From the NCBI GenBank assembly GCA_000827265.1, contig KN834784.1, positions 169,719-233,718 on the forward strand: a stretch of DNA of 64,000 bases. The letters run 5' to 3'. The notes beneath the pieces are model-generated. The model was given only the letters and a program-made list of their open reading frames with translations, made no database searches and was not told the DNA's origin. Of the stretch, positions 43,539 to 55,113 are shown piece by piece. Both the position numbers and the translations under genes were made by a program. Position 1 is the stretch's first letter, and each line of letters opens with the position of its first letter. The DNA is from Collybiopsis luxurians FD-317 M1. Its lineage: Eukaryota; Basidiomycota; Agaricomycetes; Agaricales; Omphalotaceae.

Positions 43539-44455
43539 CTATGTTATCTTACGGTGTTTATCTTAGCCTGTTTAGAGCCTACCAGTTGAACGAACATAGT
43601 AAACTACAATGTGTGACAGAATTTGCCAAGGATAGGATAGGATGTTGGAGAAATCGTCGGAGCTCCAATGCCAATAGCAAAATCCCAGGTCAAATGTGGT
43701 GGGGATTCATTCACAAATATGTACTCTATATACCAAAATATAAGATAGGCTAAATAAATAAGGCTATCTATTGGCGGGACAGGAATTGGGCATCAAACCC
43801 TCAAACAGAAGGAAGCAAAAACACAAAAACACTGCTGCGAGCGATCCAATTACATGGCAAGCATTGCAATTTCCAACATAGGATATATATTATACTTGCC
43901 AAGGTCCGATTCCCGATGCCAAGTGATGAGCTTCATCTTGTGCATCACCAACTGGATTTTTGAAACAAGATGCTGATTACGTTCTTTGCTTATGGATATT
44001 TTGGAAGGTAGACCATTTATATAGTACATACTAGTACATGATACAACACCCATGAATAGTGTCGTCCTTCAGGGTTACAACTTGGAGCAGATCGAATGAT
44101 GATAACTTTTGGAGTATATAGTACTAATCAGATGAGAGCGCAACACACAATACAAAATAGGAAGGGCGTTATGAAGCCGGTCACATGTACAGTAACGTTT
44201 GCTCCTACCACCATCCAACTTCCACGTTCTAACAGAATCTATATCTTCCCTTGGGGATATAGCGGTAGAATTTCCATCCTAATGTCGGGACACTTAACAG
44301 AACATGTAATTCATTCTGCTTCACGGCGAGCCGCCTCTCAGTTCGTTTCAATCAATTTACGACTTATGCAAACCATGACTATTTTGCTCAGGAATTTTTC
44401 TGGTAGCAATACTTTTTCGGGCACGAGTACGTTTCCTGGCGCCAGCGATTTTACC
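43539..44455. other. Intergenic between kinase genes
   Basis: This is mostly AT-rich sequence without a supported gene. The frame of the next gene extends upstream of its chosen ATG to 44096, so an earlier start there cannot be excluded. Confidence 0.4.
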
Positions 44456-47400
44456 ATGATAGGTGCTCCGATCTTTATCAATAGCCTGCTGCCAACTTCT
44501 CCATCACCAAATCAACCCCCTTCTTACCCTCTTTCGACCGATGGGAATCGCGCGCGCCCAGATCATCTCTATAGGGAAGGCGAAGTCTACGTCCGCCTTC
44601 TTCTTCCTCTGAAGAGAGGATTTCCATTGTGGAAGCCCAAACCACGCGACAGAAATCTTCCCGACATATACCGGCAAGAAGGAGTACACATAGGGGATGT
44701 GGTGGTTTTGAACGAGTTTGGCGGATTTGATTATCTGTTCAATGCATGCCATCCAGATGATCATCCATTAAACGCAAGAGGAGTTCCTCAAAATTTCAAA
44801 CAGCTTCTCGAAGTGGACTACAATGATACCGTCGGGGACCCGGAAGAGTTCAAACCAGGCTCTTACATCCCAAGCAGATCCTCCGATATTTCAAAAACAA
44901 CATGTGAAGGAAATCTTCAAATTCCGTGTGTTTCTTTGCCATCAGCTCATGAAACACTTGTTAACCTGTTCAAAGGGATGTTCCGGCAGAAGTAGGCTCA
45001 GGATTAGTTTTCCGCTCATCGGCAGCTCATGGTGCCTTTCTCATCCTTCCAGAGGGTGGCAAGCGAATCGATCACAACCAGCTAGGCAAATTTCTGAAGT
45101 ACTGTCAAGAGAGTGCACGGTCCTGGTATGATCACTTTAATCAACAATTGGGTCGAGGAATACCCAATGGATCCATTTACTTAATCACTGGCTTTGATAA
45201 AGCACGAGCATGGGGGGTTGTGTCTTTCATGGATGCCAAACCTGGTAATGTTTTCTTGGAATTTGTTCCCCTGAACAATGCCCCAAAGAAACCTAAATAC
45301 TGGTTTCGCACTTGCAATGCCGCATTGTCCGATTCTGACAGTGACTTTGAAAAACAATCTGGTTCTGTATTCCTTCGGGGCTTCAAGATTGCTGTTAGGC
45401 ACAATAATCCCTTTCTGACAAGCCCAGAATCCCGCACTGAAGTAAAGTATCTTTCTGATTTGGATGCCAGTGAGCTGTTACGGAAGCCGGCGAATTTGTG
45501 CCCCGTTGAGCCTTCTAGATCTCTGCCCACTGTTTTGATTTTTGGAGGGGCTGCTCATGAGCAGGGCCTTGACGCTCTTGAGCCAGATGCTTCTGATGCT
45601 TCTGAAAAGGAAAAATACATCCCGAGAAAACCTCAGGTATACGTTTTTCTAAGTATCAGTTCTGTGCAGCTCCAGTACTTATTACCATGTCCCTCAAGGT
45701 ATATCATCCTTCTGATATACTCAATGAATGGATTTTGAGGAGTGTAGGTTTACTGTATTGTTATTGAATCACAACTTACTTACTATTTCAATAGTACAAT
45801 GAAGTTGACGTTGCAATCACTCATGATGATGATTGGGCATCAGTTATTCAAGATGTAAGTCCAGGCCCTCTGGAGACTGGCATTCAAGCTAAGCTATCTT
45901 TAATAACTTTCAGAACGAGGATGAAGTCCCAGAAGACCAAGAGCTCATTCTTAGAATGAGGAGGTATCTCAGACTTGTGAAATCTAATGGTGTGCAGAAG
46001 ACTTTGAATCTGAAAAGGTCATCACCATTTACCATTAACTTTAGGCAAAACTTATGCATCTTTTGACTTATCAAAGTCCTTTTCCAACAATGACAATGAT
46101 GGAGGGCCTGGCAGTAGTCTGTGGCCAGCCACTGAAACCAATAAAGAGCTCACTGGCAAACCCCAATTTAACCTTGATGAGAAACAGTCACAACCAGTCC
46201 TTGGAATCCTACAAGAAATGGGTTCAGCTGTCTTATCTGGTTTAGAGCCTTCACTGATAGTCCAAAATGTTAAACGAGATGGTCCAGGTCCTGTGGCTAT
46301 TGGCGGCTTTGCAGTGAGTACTATTGCCTCTTCTGAACTTGGTTTCAAAACAAACACCGTTTTGTCTTTGTAAGGATATATGGTGTGGAATGATAGAAGA
46401 TCAAAAGGTCTGTTTGAAGGTACTCAGACTGGTGGAGGAACCAGATGAAGAAGTTCGCAAAAAGCTTCGCAACGTACGTGCACTGCTTCAATCATTTGAT
46501 CTACCGTTCATTTATAGCTACAGCGATTTTACCGTGAAGCACTGGTCTGGCAGCAGCTTGAACATCCAAACATTCTTCCTTTCTTGGGAGTCAACGAGGA
46601 GCTTTTCCACCCTTCGTTCTGTCTCATATCTCCATGGATGAAGAATCGGAATGTCATTTCATTTTTGGACCGAGATCCTGCTTATAATCGCTACACTTTG
46701 GTGAGCATTCCAATCTGTTACTTCAAGATGTAACTCAATAATCCATCCAGCTTACTGACATAGCGGCAGGGATAGCCTACCTTCATTCAAGGAAACCAGC
46801 TATCGTACATGGAGATATTCGAGGCGTTGGTGTTTTTCTCGATTTGGATAGATGGTAAGAACTGACGAGTGCTCATTAGGCCAATATTTTGGTTACAGAC
46901 GATCTTCGTTGTTGCTTGGCTGATTTCGGCTTGTCCCTCATCACCGATGATTTTCGGTCGTGGCCTACAGCGAGTCTGATGAAAGGGGCGACGCGCTGGA
47001 TGGCTCCAGAGCTTCTGTTCTCCGATGAAAGCTCTCCTGCCCTGTTTTCCAGTTCCTCACGCGATATTTATGCGTTTGGTTGCACTGTTGTTGAGGTGAC
47101 GTAAAGCCCAAATTCTGGTATTTGTGAAAGCCTGACCTTGGCCCAGATTATGACCCTGCAGGCACCCTTCCCTAATAAAAAAAGCGACGGCGCGGTGCTT
47201 TACGGTTTAATGTCTGGTGAACGACCTCCTCGACCTCCAACTGCTTGGTGTTCAGACGCCATTTGGGATCTTACAACTCGTTGCTGGGCATCTGATGCTA
47301 CCGCTCGTCCCCTTGCAGACAAAGTTCTCGCGGAGTTGCAAATCATCTCTGTTGACGATTCAAGAGCGAGTATGCCTGTACCACTAATAATTGAGAGAGA

Positions 47401-48632
47401 GTTAGCCTTCGAGAAAGCACTAGCAACTGTAGCTAAAAGTGGCACGGAGCGATCACATGTAGAACCAGGACCCGCTAGCGCTGCAATTTCAGCACCTTCG
47501 GAAATCATGACTTCGCTGATCGTCCGTGATGTTCAACGAGAGGGTAATCCAGTGGCCGGGGGAGGTTTTGCGGTGAGTAAACCCATTGAATAGCTGGACT
47601 AGAATTTGAGCTTAGTTTGGGTTCACTCTATAAGGATATATGGCGTGGAAAAATGGACGATCGAGCGGTCGCTTTAAAGGTACTCAGAGTGCCAATAGAA
47701 CCAGATGTGGAGATTTTTGAGAGAATCCGTAGAGTAAGTGTACTGGGTATTCATTTAGTTCATTGTTCATTATTGGCAAAGCGATTCTACCGGGAAGCAT
47801 TTGTCTGGCATCGACTACAACATCCAAATATTCTTCCTTTACTAGGAATAAATGAAGAGCTCTTTGACCCTTCCTTCTGCTTCATATCTCCATGGATGGA
47901 GAACGGAGATATCGTTTCCTTTCTCCGTAAGAATCCCAAACATAATCGTCACAATGTCGTGAGTGTTTTAATTTCTTTTGCAATGAAATCATAGTTACTC
48001 ATTCTTTAATCAGCTTTCGGAGATCGCAGCTGGTTTGGCGTATCTCCATTCCAGAAGCTCCCCGATCACACATGGAGATATTCGAGCGGTTCGTTCATCT
48101 CCTAAGCTTTAGTACACCGTGAAGAGTTCATGATCAGTGTTTTCTACATTTTAGGCCAACGTTTTGGTGACGGATGACTTTCGCTGTTGCCTGACAGACT
48201 TTGGTTTAACCTTAGTTCGCGATGATTTCCTCTCTCAGCGTTGGACTACAAGTTCAACACCGATGAAGGGAGCAATACGCTGGATGGCGCCTGAACTCCT
48301 AGATCCAGACGATTCGGGGGTTTTGAGCCACACTTCGAGGGATATCTATGCTTTTGGAATGACCGTCATTGAGGTAAGTTGCCTTTTCATAGATCCGGGA
48401 GAGGGCCAAGCTCACTTTGCCCGAGATTCTAACACTGCAGTTGCCGTTCTATGATCAGCGCACCGATTATGCCGTTTTGGCTTGTGTCGTCACAGGCAAA
48501 CGGCCCCCTCGCCCTCAAACATCTTTGTGTACGGAAGCACTCTGGGATCTCACGGTTCGTTGTTGGGCACAAGATCCTTTAGATCGCCCGGAAGCTCGCG
48601 AAGTACACGAATCTTTGCAGTCTATGCAATGA
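44456..48632 (+). CDS. Large protein with an agaricomycete-specific N-terminal region and two protein kinase domains in tandem
   Basis: The start is ATG 44456; exon 1 ends at 44925 (CC|gtgtgt) and exon 2 begins at 44976. The N-terminal ~450 residues carry GDVVVLNEFGGFDYLFNACH and SWYDHFNQQLGRGIPNGSIY, typical of an uncharacterised agaricomycete family. After a linker, kinase 1 (about 46250-47380) shows FADIWCG, KVCLKVLRL, HGDIRGANILV, ADFGLSL and WMAPEL. The exon 47138-47593 reads without stop from the end of kinase 1 (PPRPPTAWCSDAIW) through a linker into the glycine loop of kinase 2 (SLIVRDVQREGNPVAGGGFA), which continues to 48632 with HGDIRAANVLV, TDFGLTL and WMAPEL. Both domains keep HxD, DFG and APE. 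Kinase 1 has a weakened glycine loop (VAIGGFA). Tandem kinases suggest scaffold-type or autoregulated signalling. Confidence 0.75.
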
Positions 48633-48749
48633 GCTTGTTGAACGCCGGCGATACCCCCCCATGCAACGCCACAGCGTTTACTTGCGAATCCGCATGAATA
48701 CAAATGCTACGCAGTATTTATGGTCCATGTATTGAAATATATAGAATCA

Positions 48750-49875
48750 TTACCACTTCTCACTCGTAGGGCGTACTAGTTTTGCTTGTTAGATGGGCAA
48801 ACCCAGCTGAACAGAGTAACTTACAATCCAATTCCCAGGTGCAAGCTGATTTCTCCTGCTTAACGAGGTTCAAATATGCCTAAGCAGGGCCGTACGAGTC
48901 AGGCGACACTAGCCAGGAGGAAGAAGCTGGACTTACTTTGGCAATACTTTCAGGATTCAACCCAGTGGCCGTCGTTGGGTCTTCACTCATTATCCCTAGA
49001 GATTGTTCTCAGTGTATCAAAAGTTTAATGCGTGACAAAACACCAACTTCCATCAAGGATAACCTGCATTTAGGTTAGCGTATCCAGTACCTATTCAAAG
49101 TCATGCTCCACAGTGGACGTACATGAGCAACCTGCAAGTGTTATTCAGAACAGTTCTCGATGAAACAGAGAACAGAAGAGCTCACATGAATTCCTTCCTG
49201 ACCAAATTCCTTGGCCAAACTCTGACTTAGTGCTCTATTCGCCGACTTTGCAGCAGAAAATGCGCTTGTGTAATTGCTTCCCCTCGTCGCGGCAGTTGCA
49301 CCGGTGAAGATCAAGGTACCCTTCTTACCTGTATCCTCTTCGATTGTGTTTCCCTGGAATTGTAGTACACATTCTCGAGAGAACGTAAATGCAGCTTCGG
49401 TATTAATGGTGAGTGATTGATGTACTTCCTCGGGGGTTGTGGATAGAAAAGGTTTGAAGACCGGATATCCGACATTCCAAATGGCTGCCCGGAAAATGTT
49501 GCGGTTGTCAGAGATATATGACCACACTGAGGACATGGCGTCTTTGATGTCTGACGGAGCGTAGGATTTTGTTGGGAATGCTTCAACCTTCAAAGTTCAC
49601 GGACGTGTCAAAGGATTGGTTCATACTCCAAAAACACAGATCAGAGAAAGGCACTCGCCTTTACTCCGAAGCGGCGCAAATCTTGCGAGAAGTTCTCCAA
49701 TGTATCCGACGCTCTGGAAACCAGCGCAACATCATATCCAGATTTCGCGAATAATTGACTATGACGCGTTGAGTCAGTATATCAACTCGACAAACAGGAA
49801 GTGCACAGACGCTGAAGCGGCTCCCAGACCAGATCCTCTGCCTAGACCCGCAATTACTACCAATGGTGCTGCCAT
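48750..49875 (-). CDS. Atypical short-chain dehydrogenase/reductase, 8 exons, 243 residues
   Basis: Exons are 49875-49811, 49758-49659, 49587-49186, 49131-49123, 49063-49048, 48995-48937, 48879-48825 and 48775-48750 (732 nt, phases consistent). The N-terminus has a nucleotide-binding loop (VVIAGLGRGSGLGAASA), followed by GYDVALVSR, AAIWNVGYPVFKPFL, GTLIFTGATAATRG and AFSAAKSANRALSQSLAKEF; it ends in LRPTSEKW. The Rossmann fold of classical SDRs is clear, but the Tyr of YxxxK is Phe (FSAAK). The same change is seen in its paralogue at 52057. Its activity may therefore differ from a normal NAD(P)H reductase. One intron is GC-AG (49658-49588), and one exon has only 9 nt. It is the diverged partner of the SDR downstream, with the CAP gene between. 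Confidence 0.85.
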
Positions 49876-50703
49876 CGTGGGTGACTGAAGACAATATGCG
49901 GGGTAATGACGACGTCACGCGTGTCTCAAACCTTCGTGACCTTGAAGTCACGAGATGCTACGACGTGACGCTGCTCCGCGCGCTCCGGGCACCTGCCGGG
50001 GACCCGAAGGGCCCGGGGCTTTGCGGGGGCTTGATCTACTACTGCCTGCTAGTCTCAATGGGAAACATATCTGATGCAGTATGTATCATGAACTTCACTG
50101 CCATAAAATTTGTCATATCATCTCATCCCGACGGAAAACAGATATTCTATACTACTACCCAAAAGATCGCGAATCCAGTGCTCTCCGACGTTATGTCCGG
50201 GTTACATGGACATTTATTAATTACGCAAGTATTGCCTCTAAGCATATCCTCATACTGCCCCAATCCTGTTCGGTATACTTCTAGCATTCGATAAATTAAG
50301 GTAGGCTCCTAATTGCGTGGCTCAAACTCCCGAGATGATGAAGATGATATAACTGTGGGGTAAACGGAAGACTTGAAGTCAATTTCTGCACCGAACTGGA
50401 TAGACTTGGCGCTTTTTTCGACTCCTAGCGCACTGACTGAAACGGCTCGGCGATTTTCAAAGTTGACGAACTGGGAAAGGTTTCATTCGTCTGGCTATAG
50501 TAGGAATCGGCGCTGTCTTTTACAAGCCATGTTGATCGCAAGCGGTAAGGAAATGCCATAAAAACTCCTTGGTCAGAGTTTTCTGTCTCTTATTCGCCGG
50601 ACGAATTCCACTAGGCTCTATTTATCAAGCAAGCAAGCAAGCCGGTCTTGTCCCTTCTTCATTCCCATCCATCGTGCACTGTTTATCTCCTCTAAAGTCT
50701 GAT
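49876..50703. other. Intergenic; GC-rich hairpin-prone block
   Basis: The part 49905-50030 is GC-rich and has short inverted pairs (gacgtcacg / cgtgacgct, ggggacccgaagggcccgggg). No gene was seen. Short (aagc)n repeats lie at about 50630-50643, in the leader of the CAP gene. Confidence 0.4.
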
Positions 50704-51476
50704 ATGCGCTCGTCTACTTCAATCCTCTTCGGCACTGCGTTTGTGTTAGCTGCATCGTACTTTCCCTGTACCTCCGCGGCAGCGATCGGTACCGTATTCC
50801 GTCCTCGGGCCTCGCCAGATGATGTTAACCAGTATCTCTCGAACCACAACTCTGTTCGATCGCAACATGGGGCCAAGGATCTGACTTGGAATGCAACTTT
50901 GGCAGAGTACGCTCAAGGAGTCGCCGATAAGTGCAAGTTTGCGCATTCCGGAGGTCCTTATGGCGGTGAGAATCTCTGTTTTAGATAGTCCTCTTGAAGG
51001 AACGTTACTCATGTTATTGGTATGGGAAAACAGAAAATCTCGCAGCCGGTACTGGATCGTATTCTATCGCACAGGCTATCAAGTCGTGGGCGGACGAGGC
51101 TCGTAAGTCTATCGTTTCCTAATAGAATCGGGGTGAGAGCTCATACGTCCCATGAAGCGAAATATAACCCCAATGATCCTCTCAGCGCCGGTCATTTCAC
51201 TCAGATGGTTTGGAAGGCTACGACCCAACTGGGATGTGCCGAGCAAGACTGCGATGGAATATTCGATCCTTCATTTGGTGTAAGTTCATCCGACTCGGTC
51301 TCATATCAACGTCGACTGAATTGATCGATGAATAGAAAGCAAAGTTTTACGTCTGCGAATATGCTCCTCCTGGAAATGTTGTAGGAGAATACCCGTACGT
51401 AACATTTCATGAATCGATCAGATTTCTTGAGTTACTGACCGTGGCTGGAATAATCAGGCAAAACGTTCAAGTGTAG
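50704..51476 (+). CDS. Secreted CAP/PR-1-like (SCP) protein, 5 exons, 176 residues
   Basis: Exons are 50704-50965, 51034-51102, 51158-51279, 51336-51394 and 51458-51476 (531 nt, phases consistent). A signal peptide (STSILFGTAFVLAASYFPC) precedes the CAP domain: HNSVRSQHGAKDLTWNATLA, CKFAHSGGPYGENLAAGTG, GHFTQMVWKATTQLGCAEQ and FYVCEYAPPGNVVGEYPQNV. These are the CAP1-CAP4 signatures, including His of GHFTQ and Glu of GENLA. Fungal PR-1-like proteins are extracellular and bind sterols or lipids; some export sterols or inhibit host defences. It stands between two divergent SDR paralogues. The assignment is firm; the ligand is not known. Confidence 0.9.
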
Positions 51477-52056
51477 AAGGTGTGCTAGCACGGATTGTAC
51501 AACCTCCACGAATGTACTGTAATATGTAACCAATTTCCATGTGTATACGTAGACTGTACCTACTGCGACAAATGTACAATTTCTCTGATGCATTTTGCAC
51601 AGTCTTAGAAAGGACGGTCGAGTAGCTTTCAATCCAATTGCGGTCCGAGGTTCAATCCAGCCAGGGCCGGAACCTCCGATATAACTTGCCCTCGACGAGC
51701 CATGGCCCATCTGCAAATAACGCCAATCAATTCCATACACGACACCCTCTCCAAGCCCAAGGCTACAATTCTTTCCGGCAACAATGTCCCAATCCATAGT
51801 ATTCCATACCCTACATAACTATGTCCGACAATATCTCTACCAAAGTAGTCAACGAAGTGATTCGCATTTTAGCTTCTTAACTGAACCGGATGCTTTGTAA
51901 AGCTCGGGCATTCTCATTCTCGTTGCGTTTGAACGCGCCATTTTCATGAATTCTGCTGACGATGAGAAATCTCTTCTGAATCAGCTTACTGAGCAATTGC
52001 GTCAGCTGGTACGGTCTTTAAATACCCACCACTGTCGAAACCACCCATCAAACAAA
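51477..52056. other. Intergenic, no gene seen
   Basis: A minus-strand open frame (51432-51797) shows no family pattern and overlaps the end of the CAP gene. No repeat or RNA gene was recognised. Confidence 0.4.
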
Positions 52057-53243
52057 ATGCCCTCTCTCAAGCCTCTTCTCGTAGTTGCAGGTGTGTGATA
52101 ACGCTGCTCTCTCTTTGATTCAGGCTGATGCTATCTCGACGCAGGAATCGGTCAAGGTGGAGGAACCGGAGGTGCCACAGCGTAATGAGTTTTCCTTTTG
52201 CATTCGTATCAGATTGAACGCTGAACTTGGGGATCTGAATTCAATCTTCGTAGTCGTGCTTTTGCCAAAGAAGGATATAGTATCGCGCTCCTTGCACGAG
52301 GTGCAGATTCGCTCAAATCATTGGAGGAAGAATTGAAAGCATCCGGAGCCGATGTACGTCGTGTCTTACAAATCTAATCCGCGTAGATGCATACTTAGAA
52401 GCTCCAGGCCGCTTCTTTCCCTATACCATCCTATGAACACAAATCAGTCCAATCAGCCTTTGAAGCCATCCGTGCCCGTTACCCCTCGTCCGAATACAGT
52501 CTTCGCGCTGCGCTGTATAATGCTGGCCATGGCGTTTGGAAACCCTTCTTGGATATCACACCCGACGACGTCAAAGCTGTCACGCAAACTAACATCGAAG
52601 GCGCATTCGCATTCTCTCACGAAGTCGTCTCCGAATTCAAAAAGAACGAAATTGACGAGACAAACGGGAAGAGGGGAGCGTTGATTTTTACTGGGGCTAC
52701 GGCGAGCATTAGGGGAAACACAACGACGAGTGCGTTTGCAGCTGGAAAGTTCGCGTTGAGGGCGTTAAGTCAGAGTTTGGCGAAGGAGTTTGGGAAAGAG
52801 AATATCCATGTGGCTCATGTAGGTGCTTTTTCATGCGCGAAGTTTACTGAACTGATTCTGCTTTTTGGATCCAGGCTATCATCGATGGAGGTGAGATTTA
52901 CCGAATTATACAAAGTACCTTATAGTCTGAACTTTGGTCGTCAGGGATTGTAACTCCACAGGGACGAGAGCGTTTTAACAACCCACCCAAGTATGACAAT
53001 GAGGACCAGCGATTGAGTCCTGAAGCTATTGCCTCTGTACGTTGTGTTTTTGTCCTAGTTCGTCATTGTTCAGATAATCTGAATGAATAATTCATCGCTT
53101 GCAGGCTTACGTGTACCTCGCAAAGCAGGAGCGTTCCGCTTGGACTTGGGAATTGGACCGTAAGTGGTCCCGACTTGCTGCGTACTCTGACTACTAATGA
53201 CTTGCGTCTCATATCAGTGCGTCCGGCTCATGAGAAGTGGTAA
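52057..53243 (+). CDS. Atypical short-chain dehydrogenase/reductase, 8 exons, 256 residues
   Basis: Exons are 52057-52090, 52145-52181, 52254-52353, 52408-52818, 52875-52890, 52945-53036, 53105-53159 and 53218-53243 (771 nt, phases consistent). The nucleotide loop is GIGQGGGTGGATARSFAKEG; then come ALLARGADSLKSLEEELK, YNAGHGVWKPFLDITPDDV, GALIFTGATASIRGNTTTSA, FAAGKFALRALSQSLAKEFG and the end LRPAHEKW. As in the paralogue at 48750, Phe replaces the catalytic Tyr (FAAGK). Intron positions in the 3' half match those of the paralogue, including the 16-nt exon. The substrate is unknown. Since both paralogues share the replacement, it is probably a fixed trait of this SDR subgroup rather than decay. 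Confidence 0.88.
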
Positions 53244-53842
53244 AGTATTCTACGATTTTGTGGAACCGAGGTCATTATCAAGTTGCAATAAAAACTTTTG
53301 TACTGAAAAGTGTATATTATGCCAATGCTGTTCTTGCTGTTTTGTGTCTGTTCTTAGTGCGCATATGTTCGAAGATCTAGAGACATTGTCAAGAGATGAA
53401 GTTTTTGGCATAAAAGGAGGGGCGAGGATGTAAATTTTGTATCTTGAATGTGGATTAAGATTTCACTGGTGGTGGTGAGGAATGGTAAGGTAAGGAATCT
53501 TACTGGCCAATTACCAGCTTGGGACCAAGAACTGATATGTTGGGGTCCAAGTGATCAGGTCAGTGTGTCTACTCTTACCCAGTCCTCCTCGGGACCTCCA
53601 GTAGCAGTGCGAACAAGCTCATACTATGCTGTTAATTGAAAGGCCAAGGTACAATAAACAATGCTATCTATGCTATAGATGCTATCGACAGTACCCTAAT
53701 TTCAACTTAGTACAAGTAGTAATTTGAATAATTACTTCAAAATGGAAAAGAAATTTAAATGGTTGTACCAGCAAGTCTACTAGCCAAGAGACTTTATCTC
53801 TTGCTTAACCACAATGTAGGAATTGAAAGAGTTACAAATAAT
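53244..53842. other. Intergenic, no gene seen
   Basis: This is AT-rich sequence after the SDR. Short frames occur, but none has a recognisable family. Confidence 0.4.
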
Positions 53843-53910
53843 GAATTGAACCCAGGCCCCTGCCACTTTCCGGGGACAGTGCTCTAACCAACTGAGCTAC
53901 TCGACCTTCT
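53843..53910 (-). repeat. tRNA-like sequence (SINE head or tRNA pseudogene)
   Basis: On the minus strand a complete pol III A box/D arm (tagctcagttggttagagc) is followed 30 bases later by a B box (gggttcaattc). There is no matching 3' acceptor strand and the T stem does not pair, so it is not a working tRNA. A and B boxes without a clover leaf are typical of tRNA-derived SINEs. Confidence 0.6.
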
Positions 53911-54474
53911 TAGTTCAACAGATGTGGCTTCACATTACACACATCTAACAGGAATTGCTCTGTCAACTGAACGAAGATCTTGAGGCACATACTTACCTCA
54001 ATCTCTCCCCAAGTATCCAACCACAATGCCCTACAATGGCTCGTACGGCACTGCAATTAAACGTGTCATAAAGACCTAGATCATTTGGGTATTTGAGTCC
54101 CGATTTCCTAATCAACAGCCAAGAGTCGCCATGAGTTGAATGAGACGGGTCCTTATACCAGAACCCTTTGGGGCAACCATGTACCAATTGCGAGTCTCAA
54201 TGCGTCGCCGACGTGATGCATGCTCGCCTTGACCTATCTGCCAGGATTGCAGCTAGCAGATTTCTTCAATAGGTCCAACGTTACAAAAATTCCAACATTC
54301 TTTCCATCAATTGCCTAGTTTATACCCAGCACGGGGTTGTGTGAATGTCCAATCTGAACCAGACTTTCGTGTCTAGAGTCTAGTAACGGCACGTCGTAGG
54401 ACGGTACAGATACCACAGCAAGGGAAGCTCCTTTCTCAATGATTAATTTCTACACAAGCGTGAATCACTATGAC
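53911..54474. other. Intergenic between SINE-like and TIR element
   Basis: There is no supported gene. A minus-strand frame of 64 codons at 53993-54187 has no recognisable pattern. Confidence 0.35.
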
Positions 54475-54963
54475 CCGATTTTTCTCGGCCATAATTATTA
54501 TCATAAATAGATTCGAAATAAATCACTATTTTTGACCGAAAAAATACTCATCCATTTCGGCCATTATTGTTTCCAATATTCGCCCGTAAAGGCTTTTGAA
54601 ATTCCTTTGTTATTTAATTTAGATTTCGCCGGTAATTAAATTCTCTTATCAGCCAAAGACTCGATCTTTGTATCTTTTTTCTGTCGTAAGACGATTGTAA
54701 TTACGCCCGGGGAAACACAATGGGCAGGTCCTGGCTGGACCCGCCGGGTTCAGCCCAGGACCAGGCGGGGAACTCCGCTGAGTAATCAGAGAGTGCCCAA
54801 GATGAGCGCTCACAGCTTTGCTCAACTTCATGATGATGTTGAATCCTCTCCCAATCCCGTCTCTATAGCCCTGCTGAAAAAAGCTCCGAATTCCGAGTAT
54901 TTTTCGAAAATAGTTATTCATTTCGAATCTATTTACGGTAATAATTACGGCCGAGAAAAATCG
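54475..54963. mobile_element. Non-autonomous DNA transposon with ~70-bp terminal inverted repeats
   Basis: The left end (54475-54549, beginning cgatttttctcggcc) is the imperfect reverse complement of the right end (54894-54963, ending ggccgagaaaaatcg). Matching continues through taattattat/ccgtaaatagattcgaaat and the aaaaatactc block. The interior of about 345 bp has no transposase; one 90-codon minus-strand frame runs into the right arm and is unlikely to be a gene. A target-site duplication was not clear. The element is MITE-like. Confidence 0.75.
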
Positions 54964-55113
54964 TTCAGGTTCCGGCTGCCGTGCCGTTCCGGCTAAGCGT
55001 GGATGTAAAATGTTCGCACGGTTGGGATTGGTCAGAACCCGCCATATTTATTTGTATAGATGTTCAGATTATCATTCACGAAAGCAAGTCGCGTCTGCTA
55101 CTTTCTGCCTCAT

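Noticed and set aside
51432..51797. Minus-strand 121-codon frame after the CAP gene
   Set aside because: It overlaps the last CAP exon and shows no family features.
53843..53910. Functional tRNA gene
   Set aside because: Acceptor and T stems do not pair and the 3' end is missing; kept only as a tRNA-like repeat.
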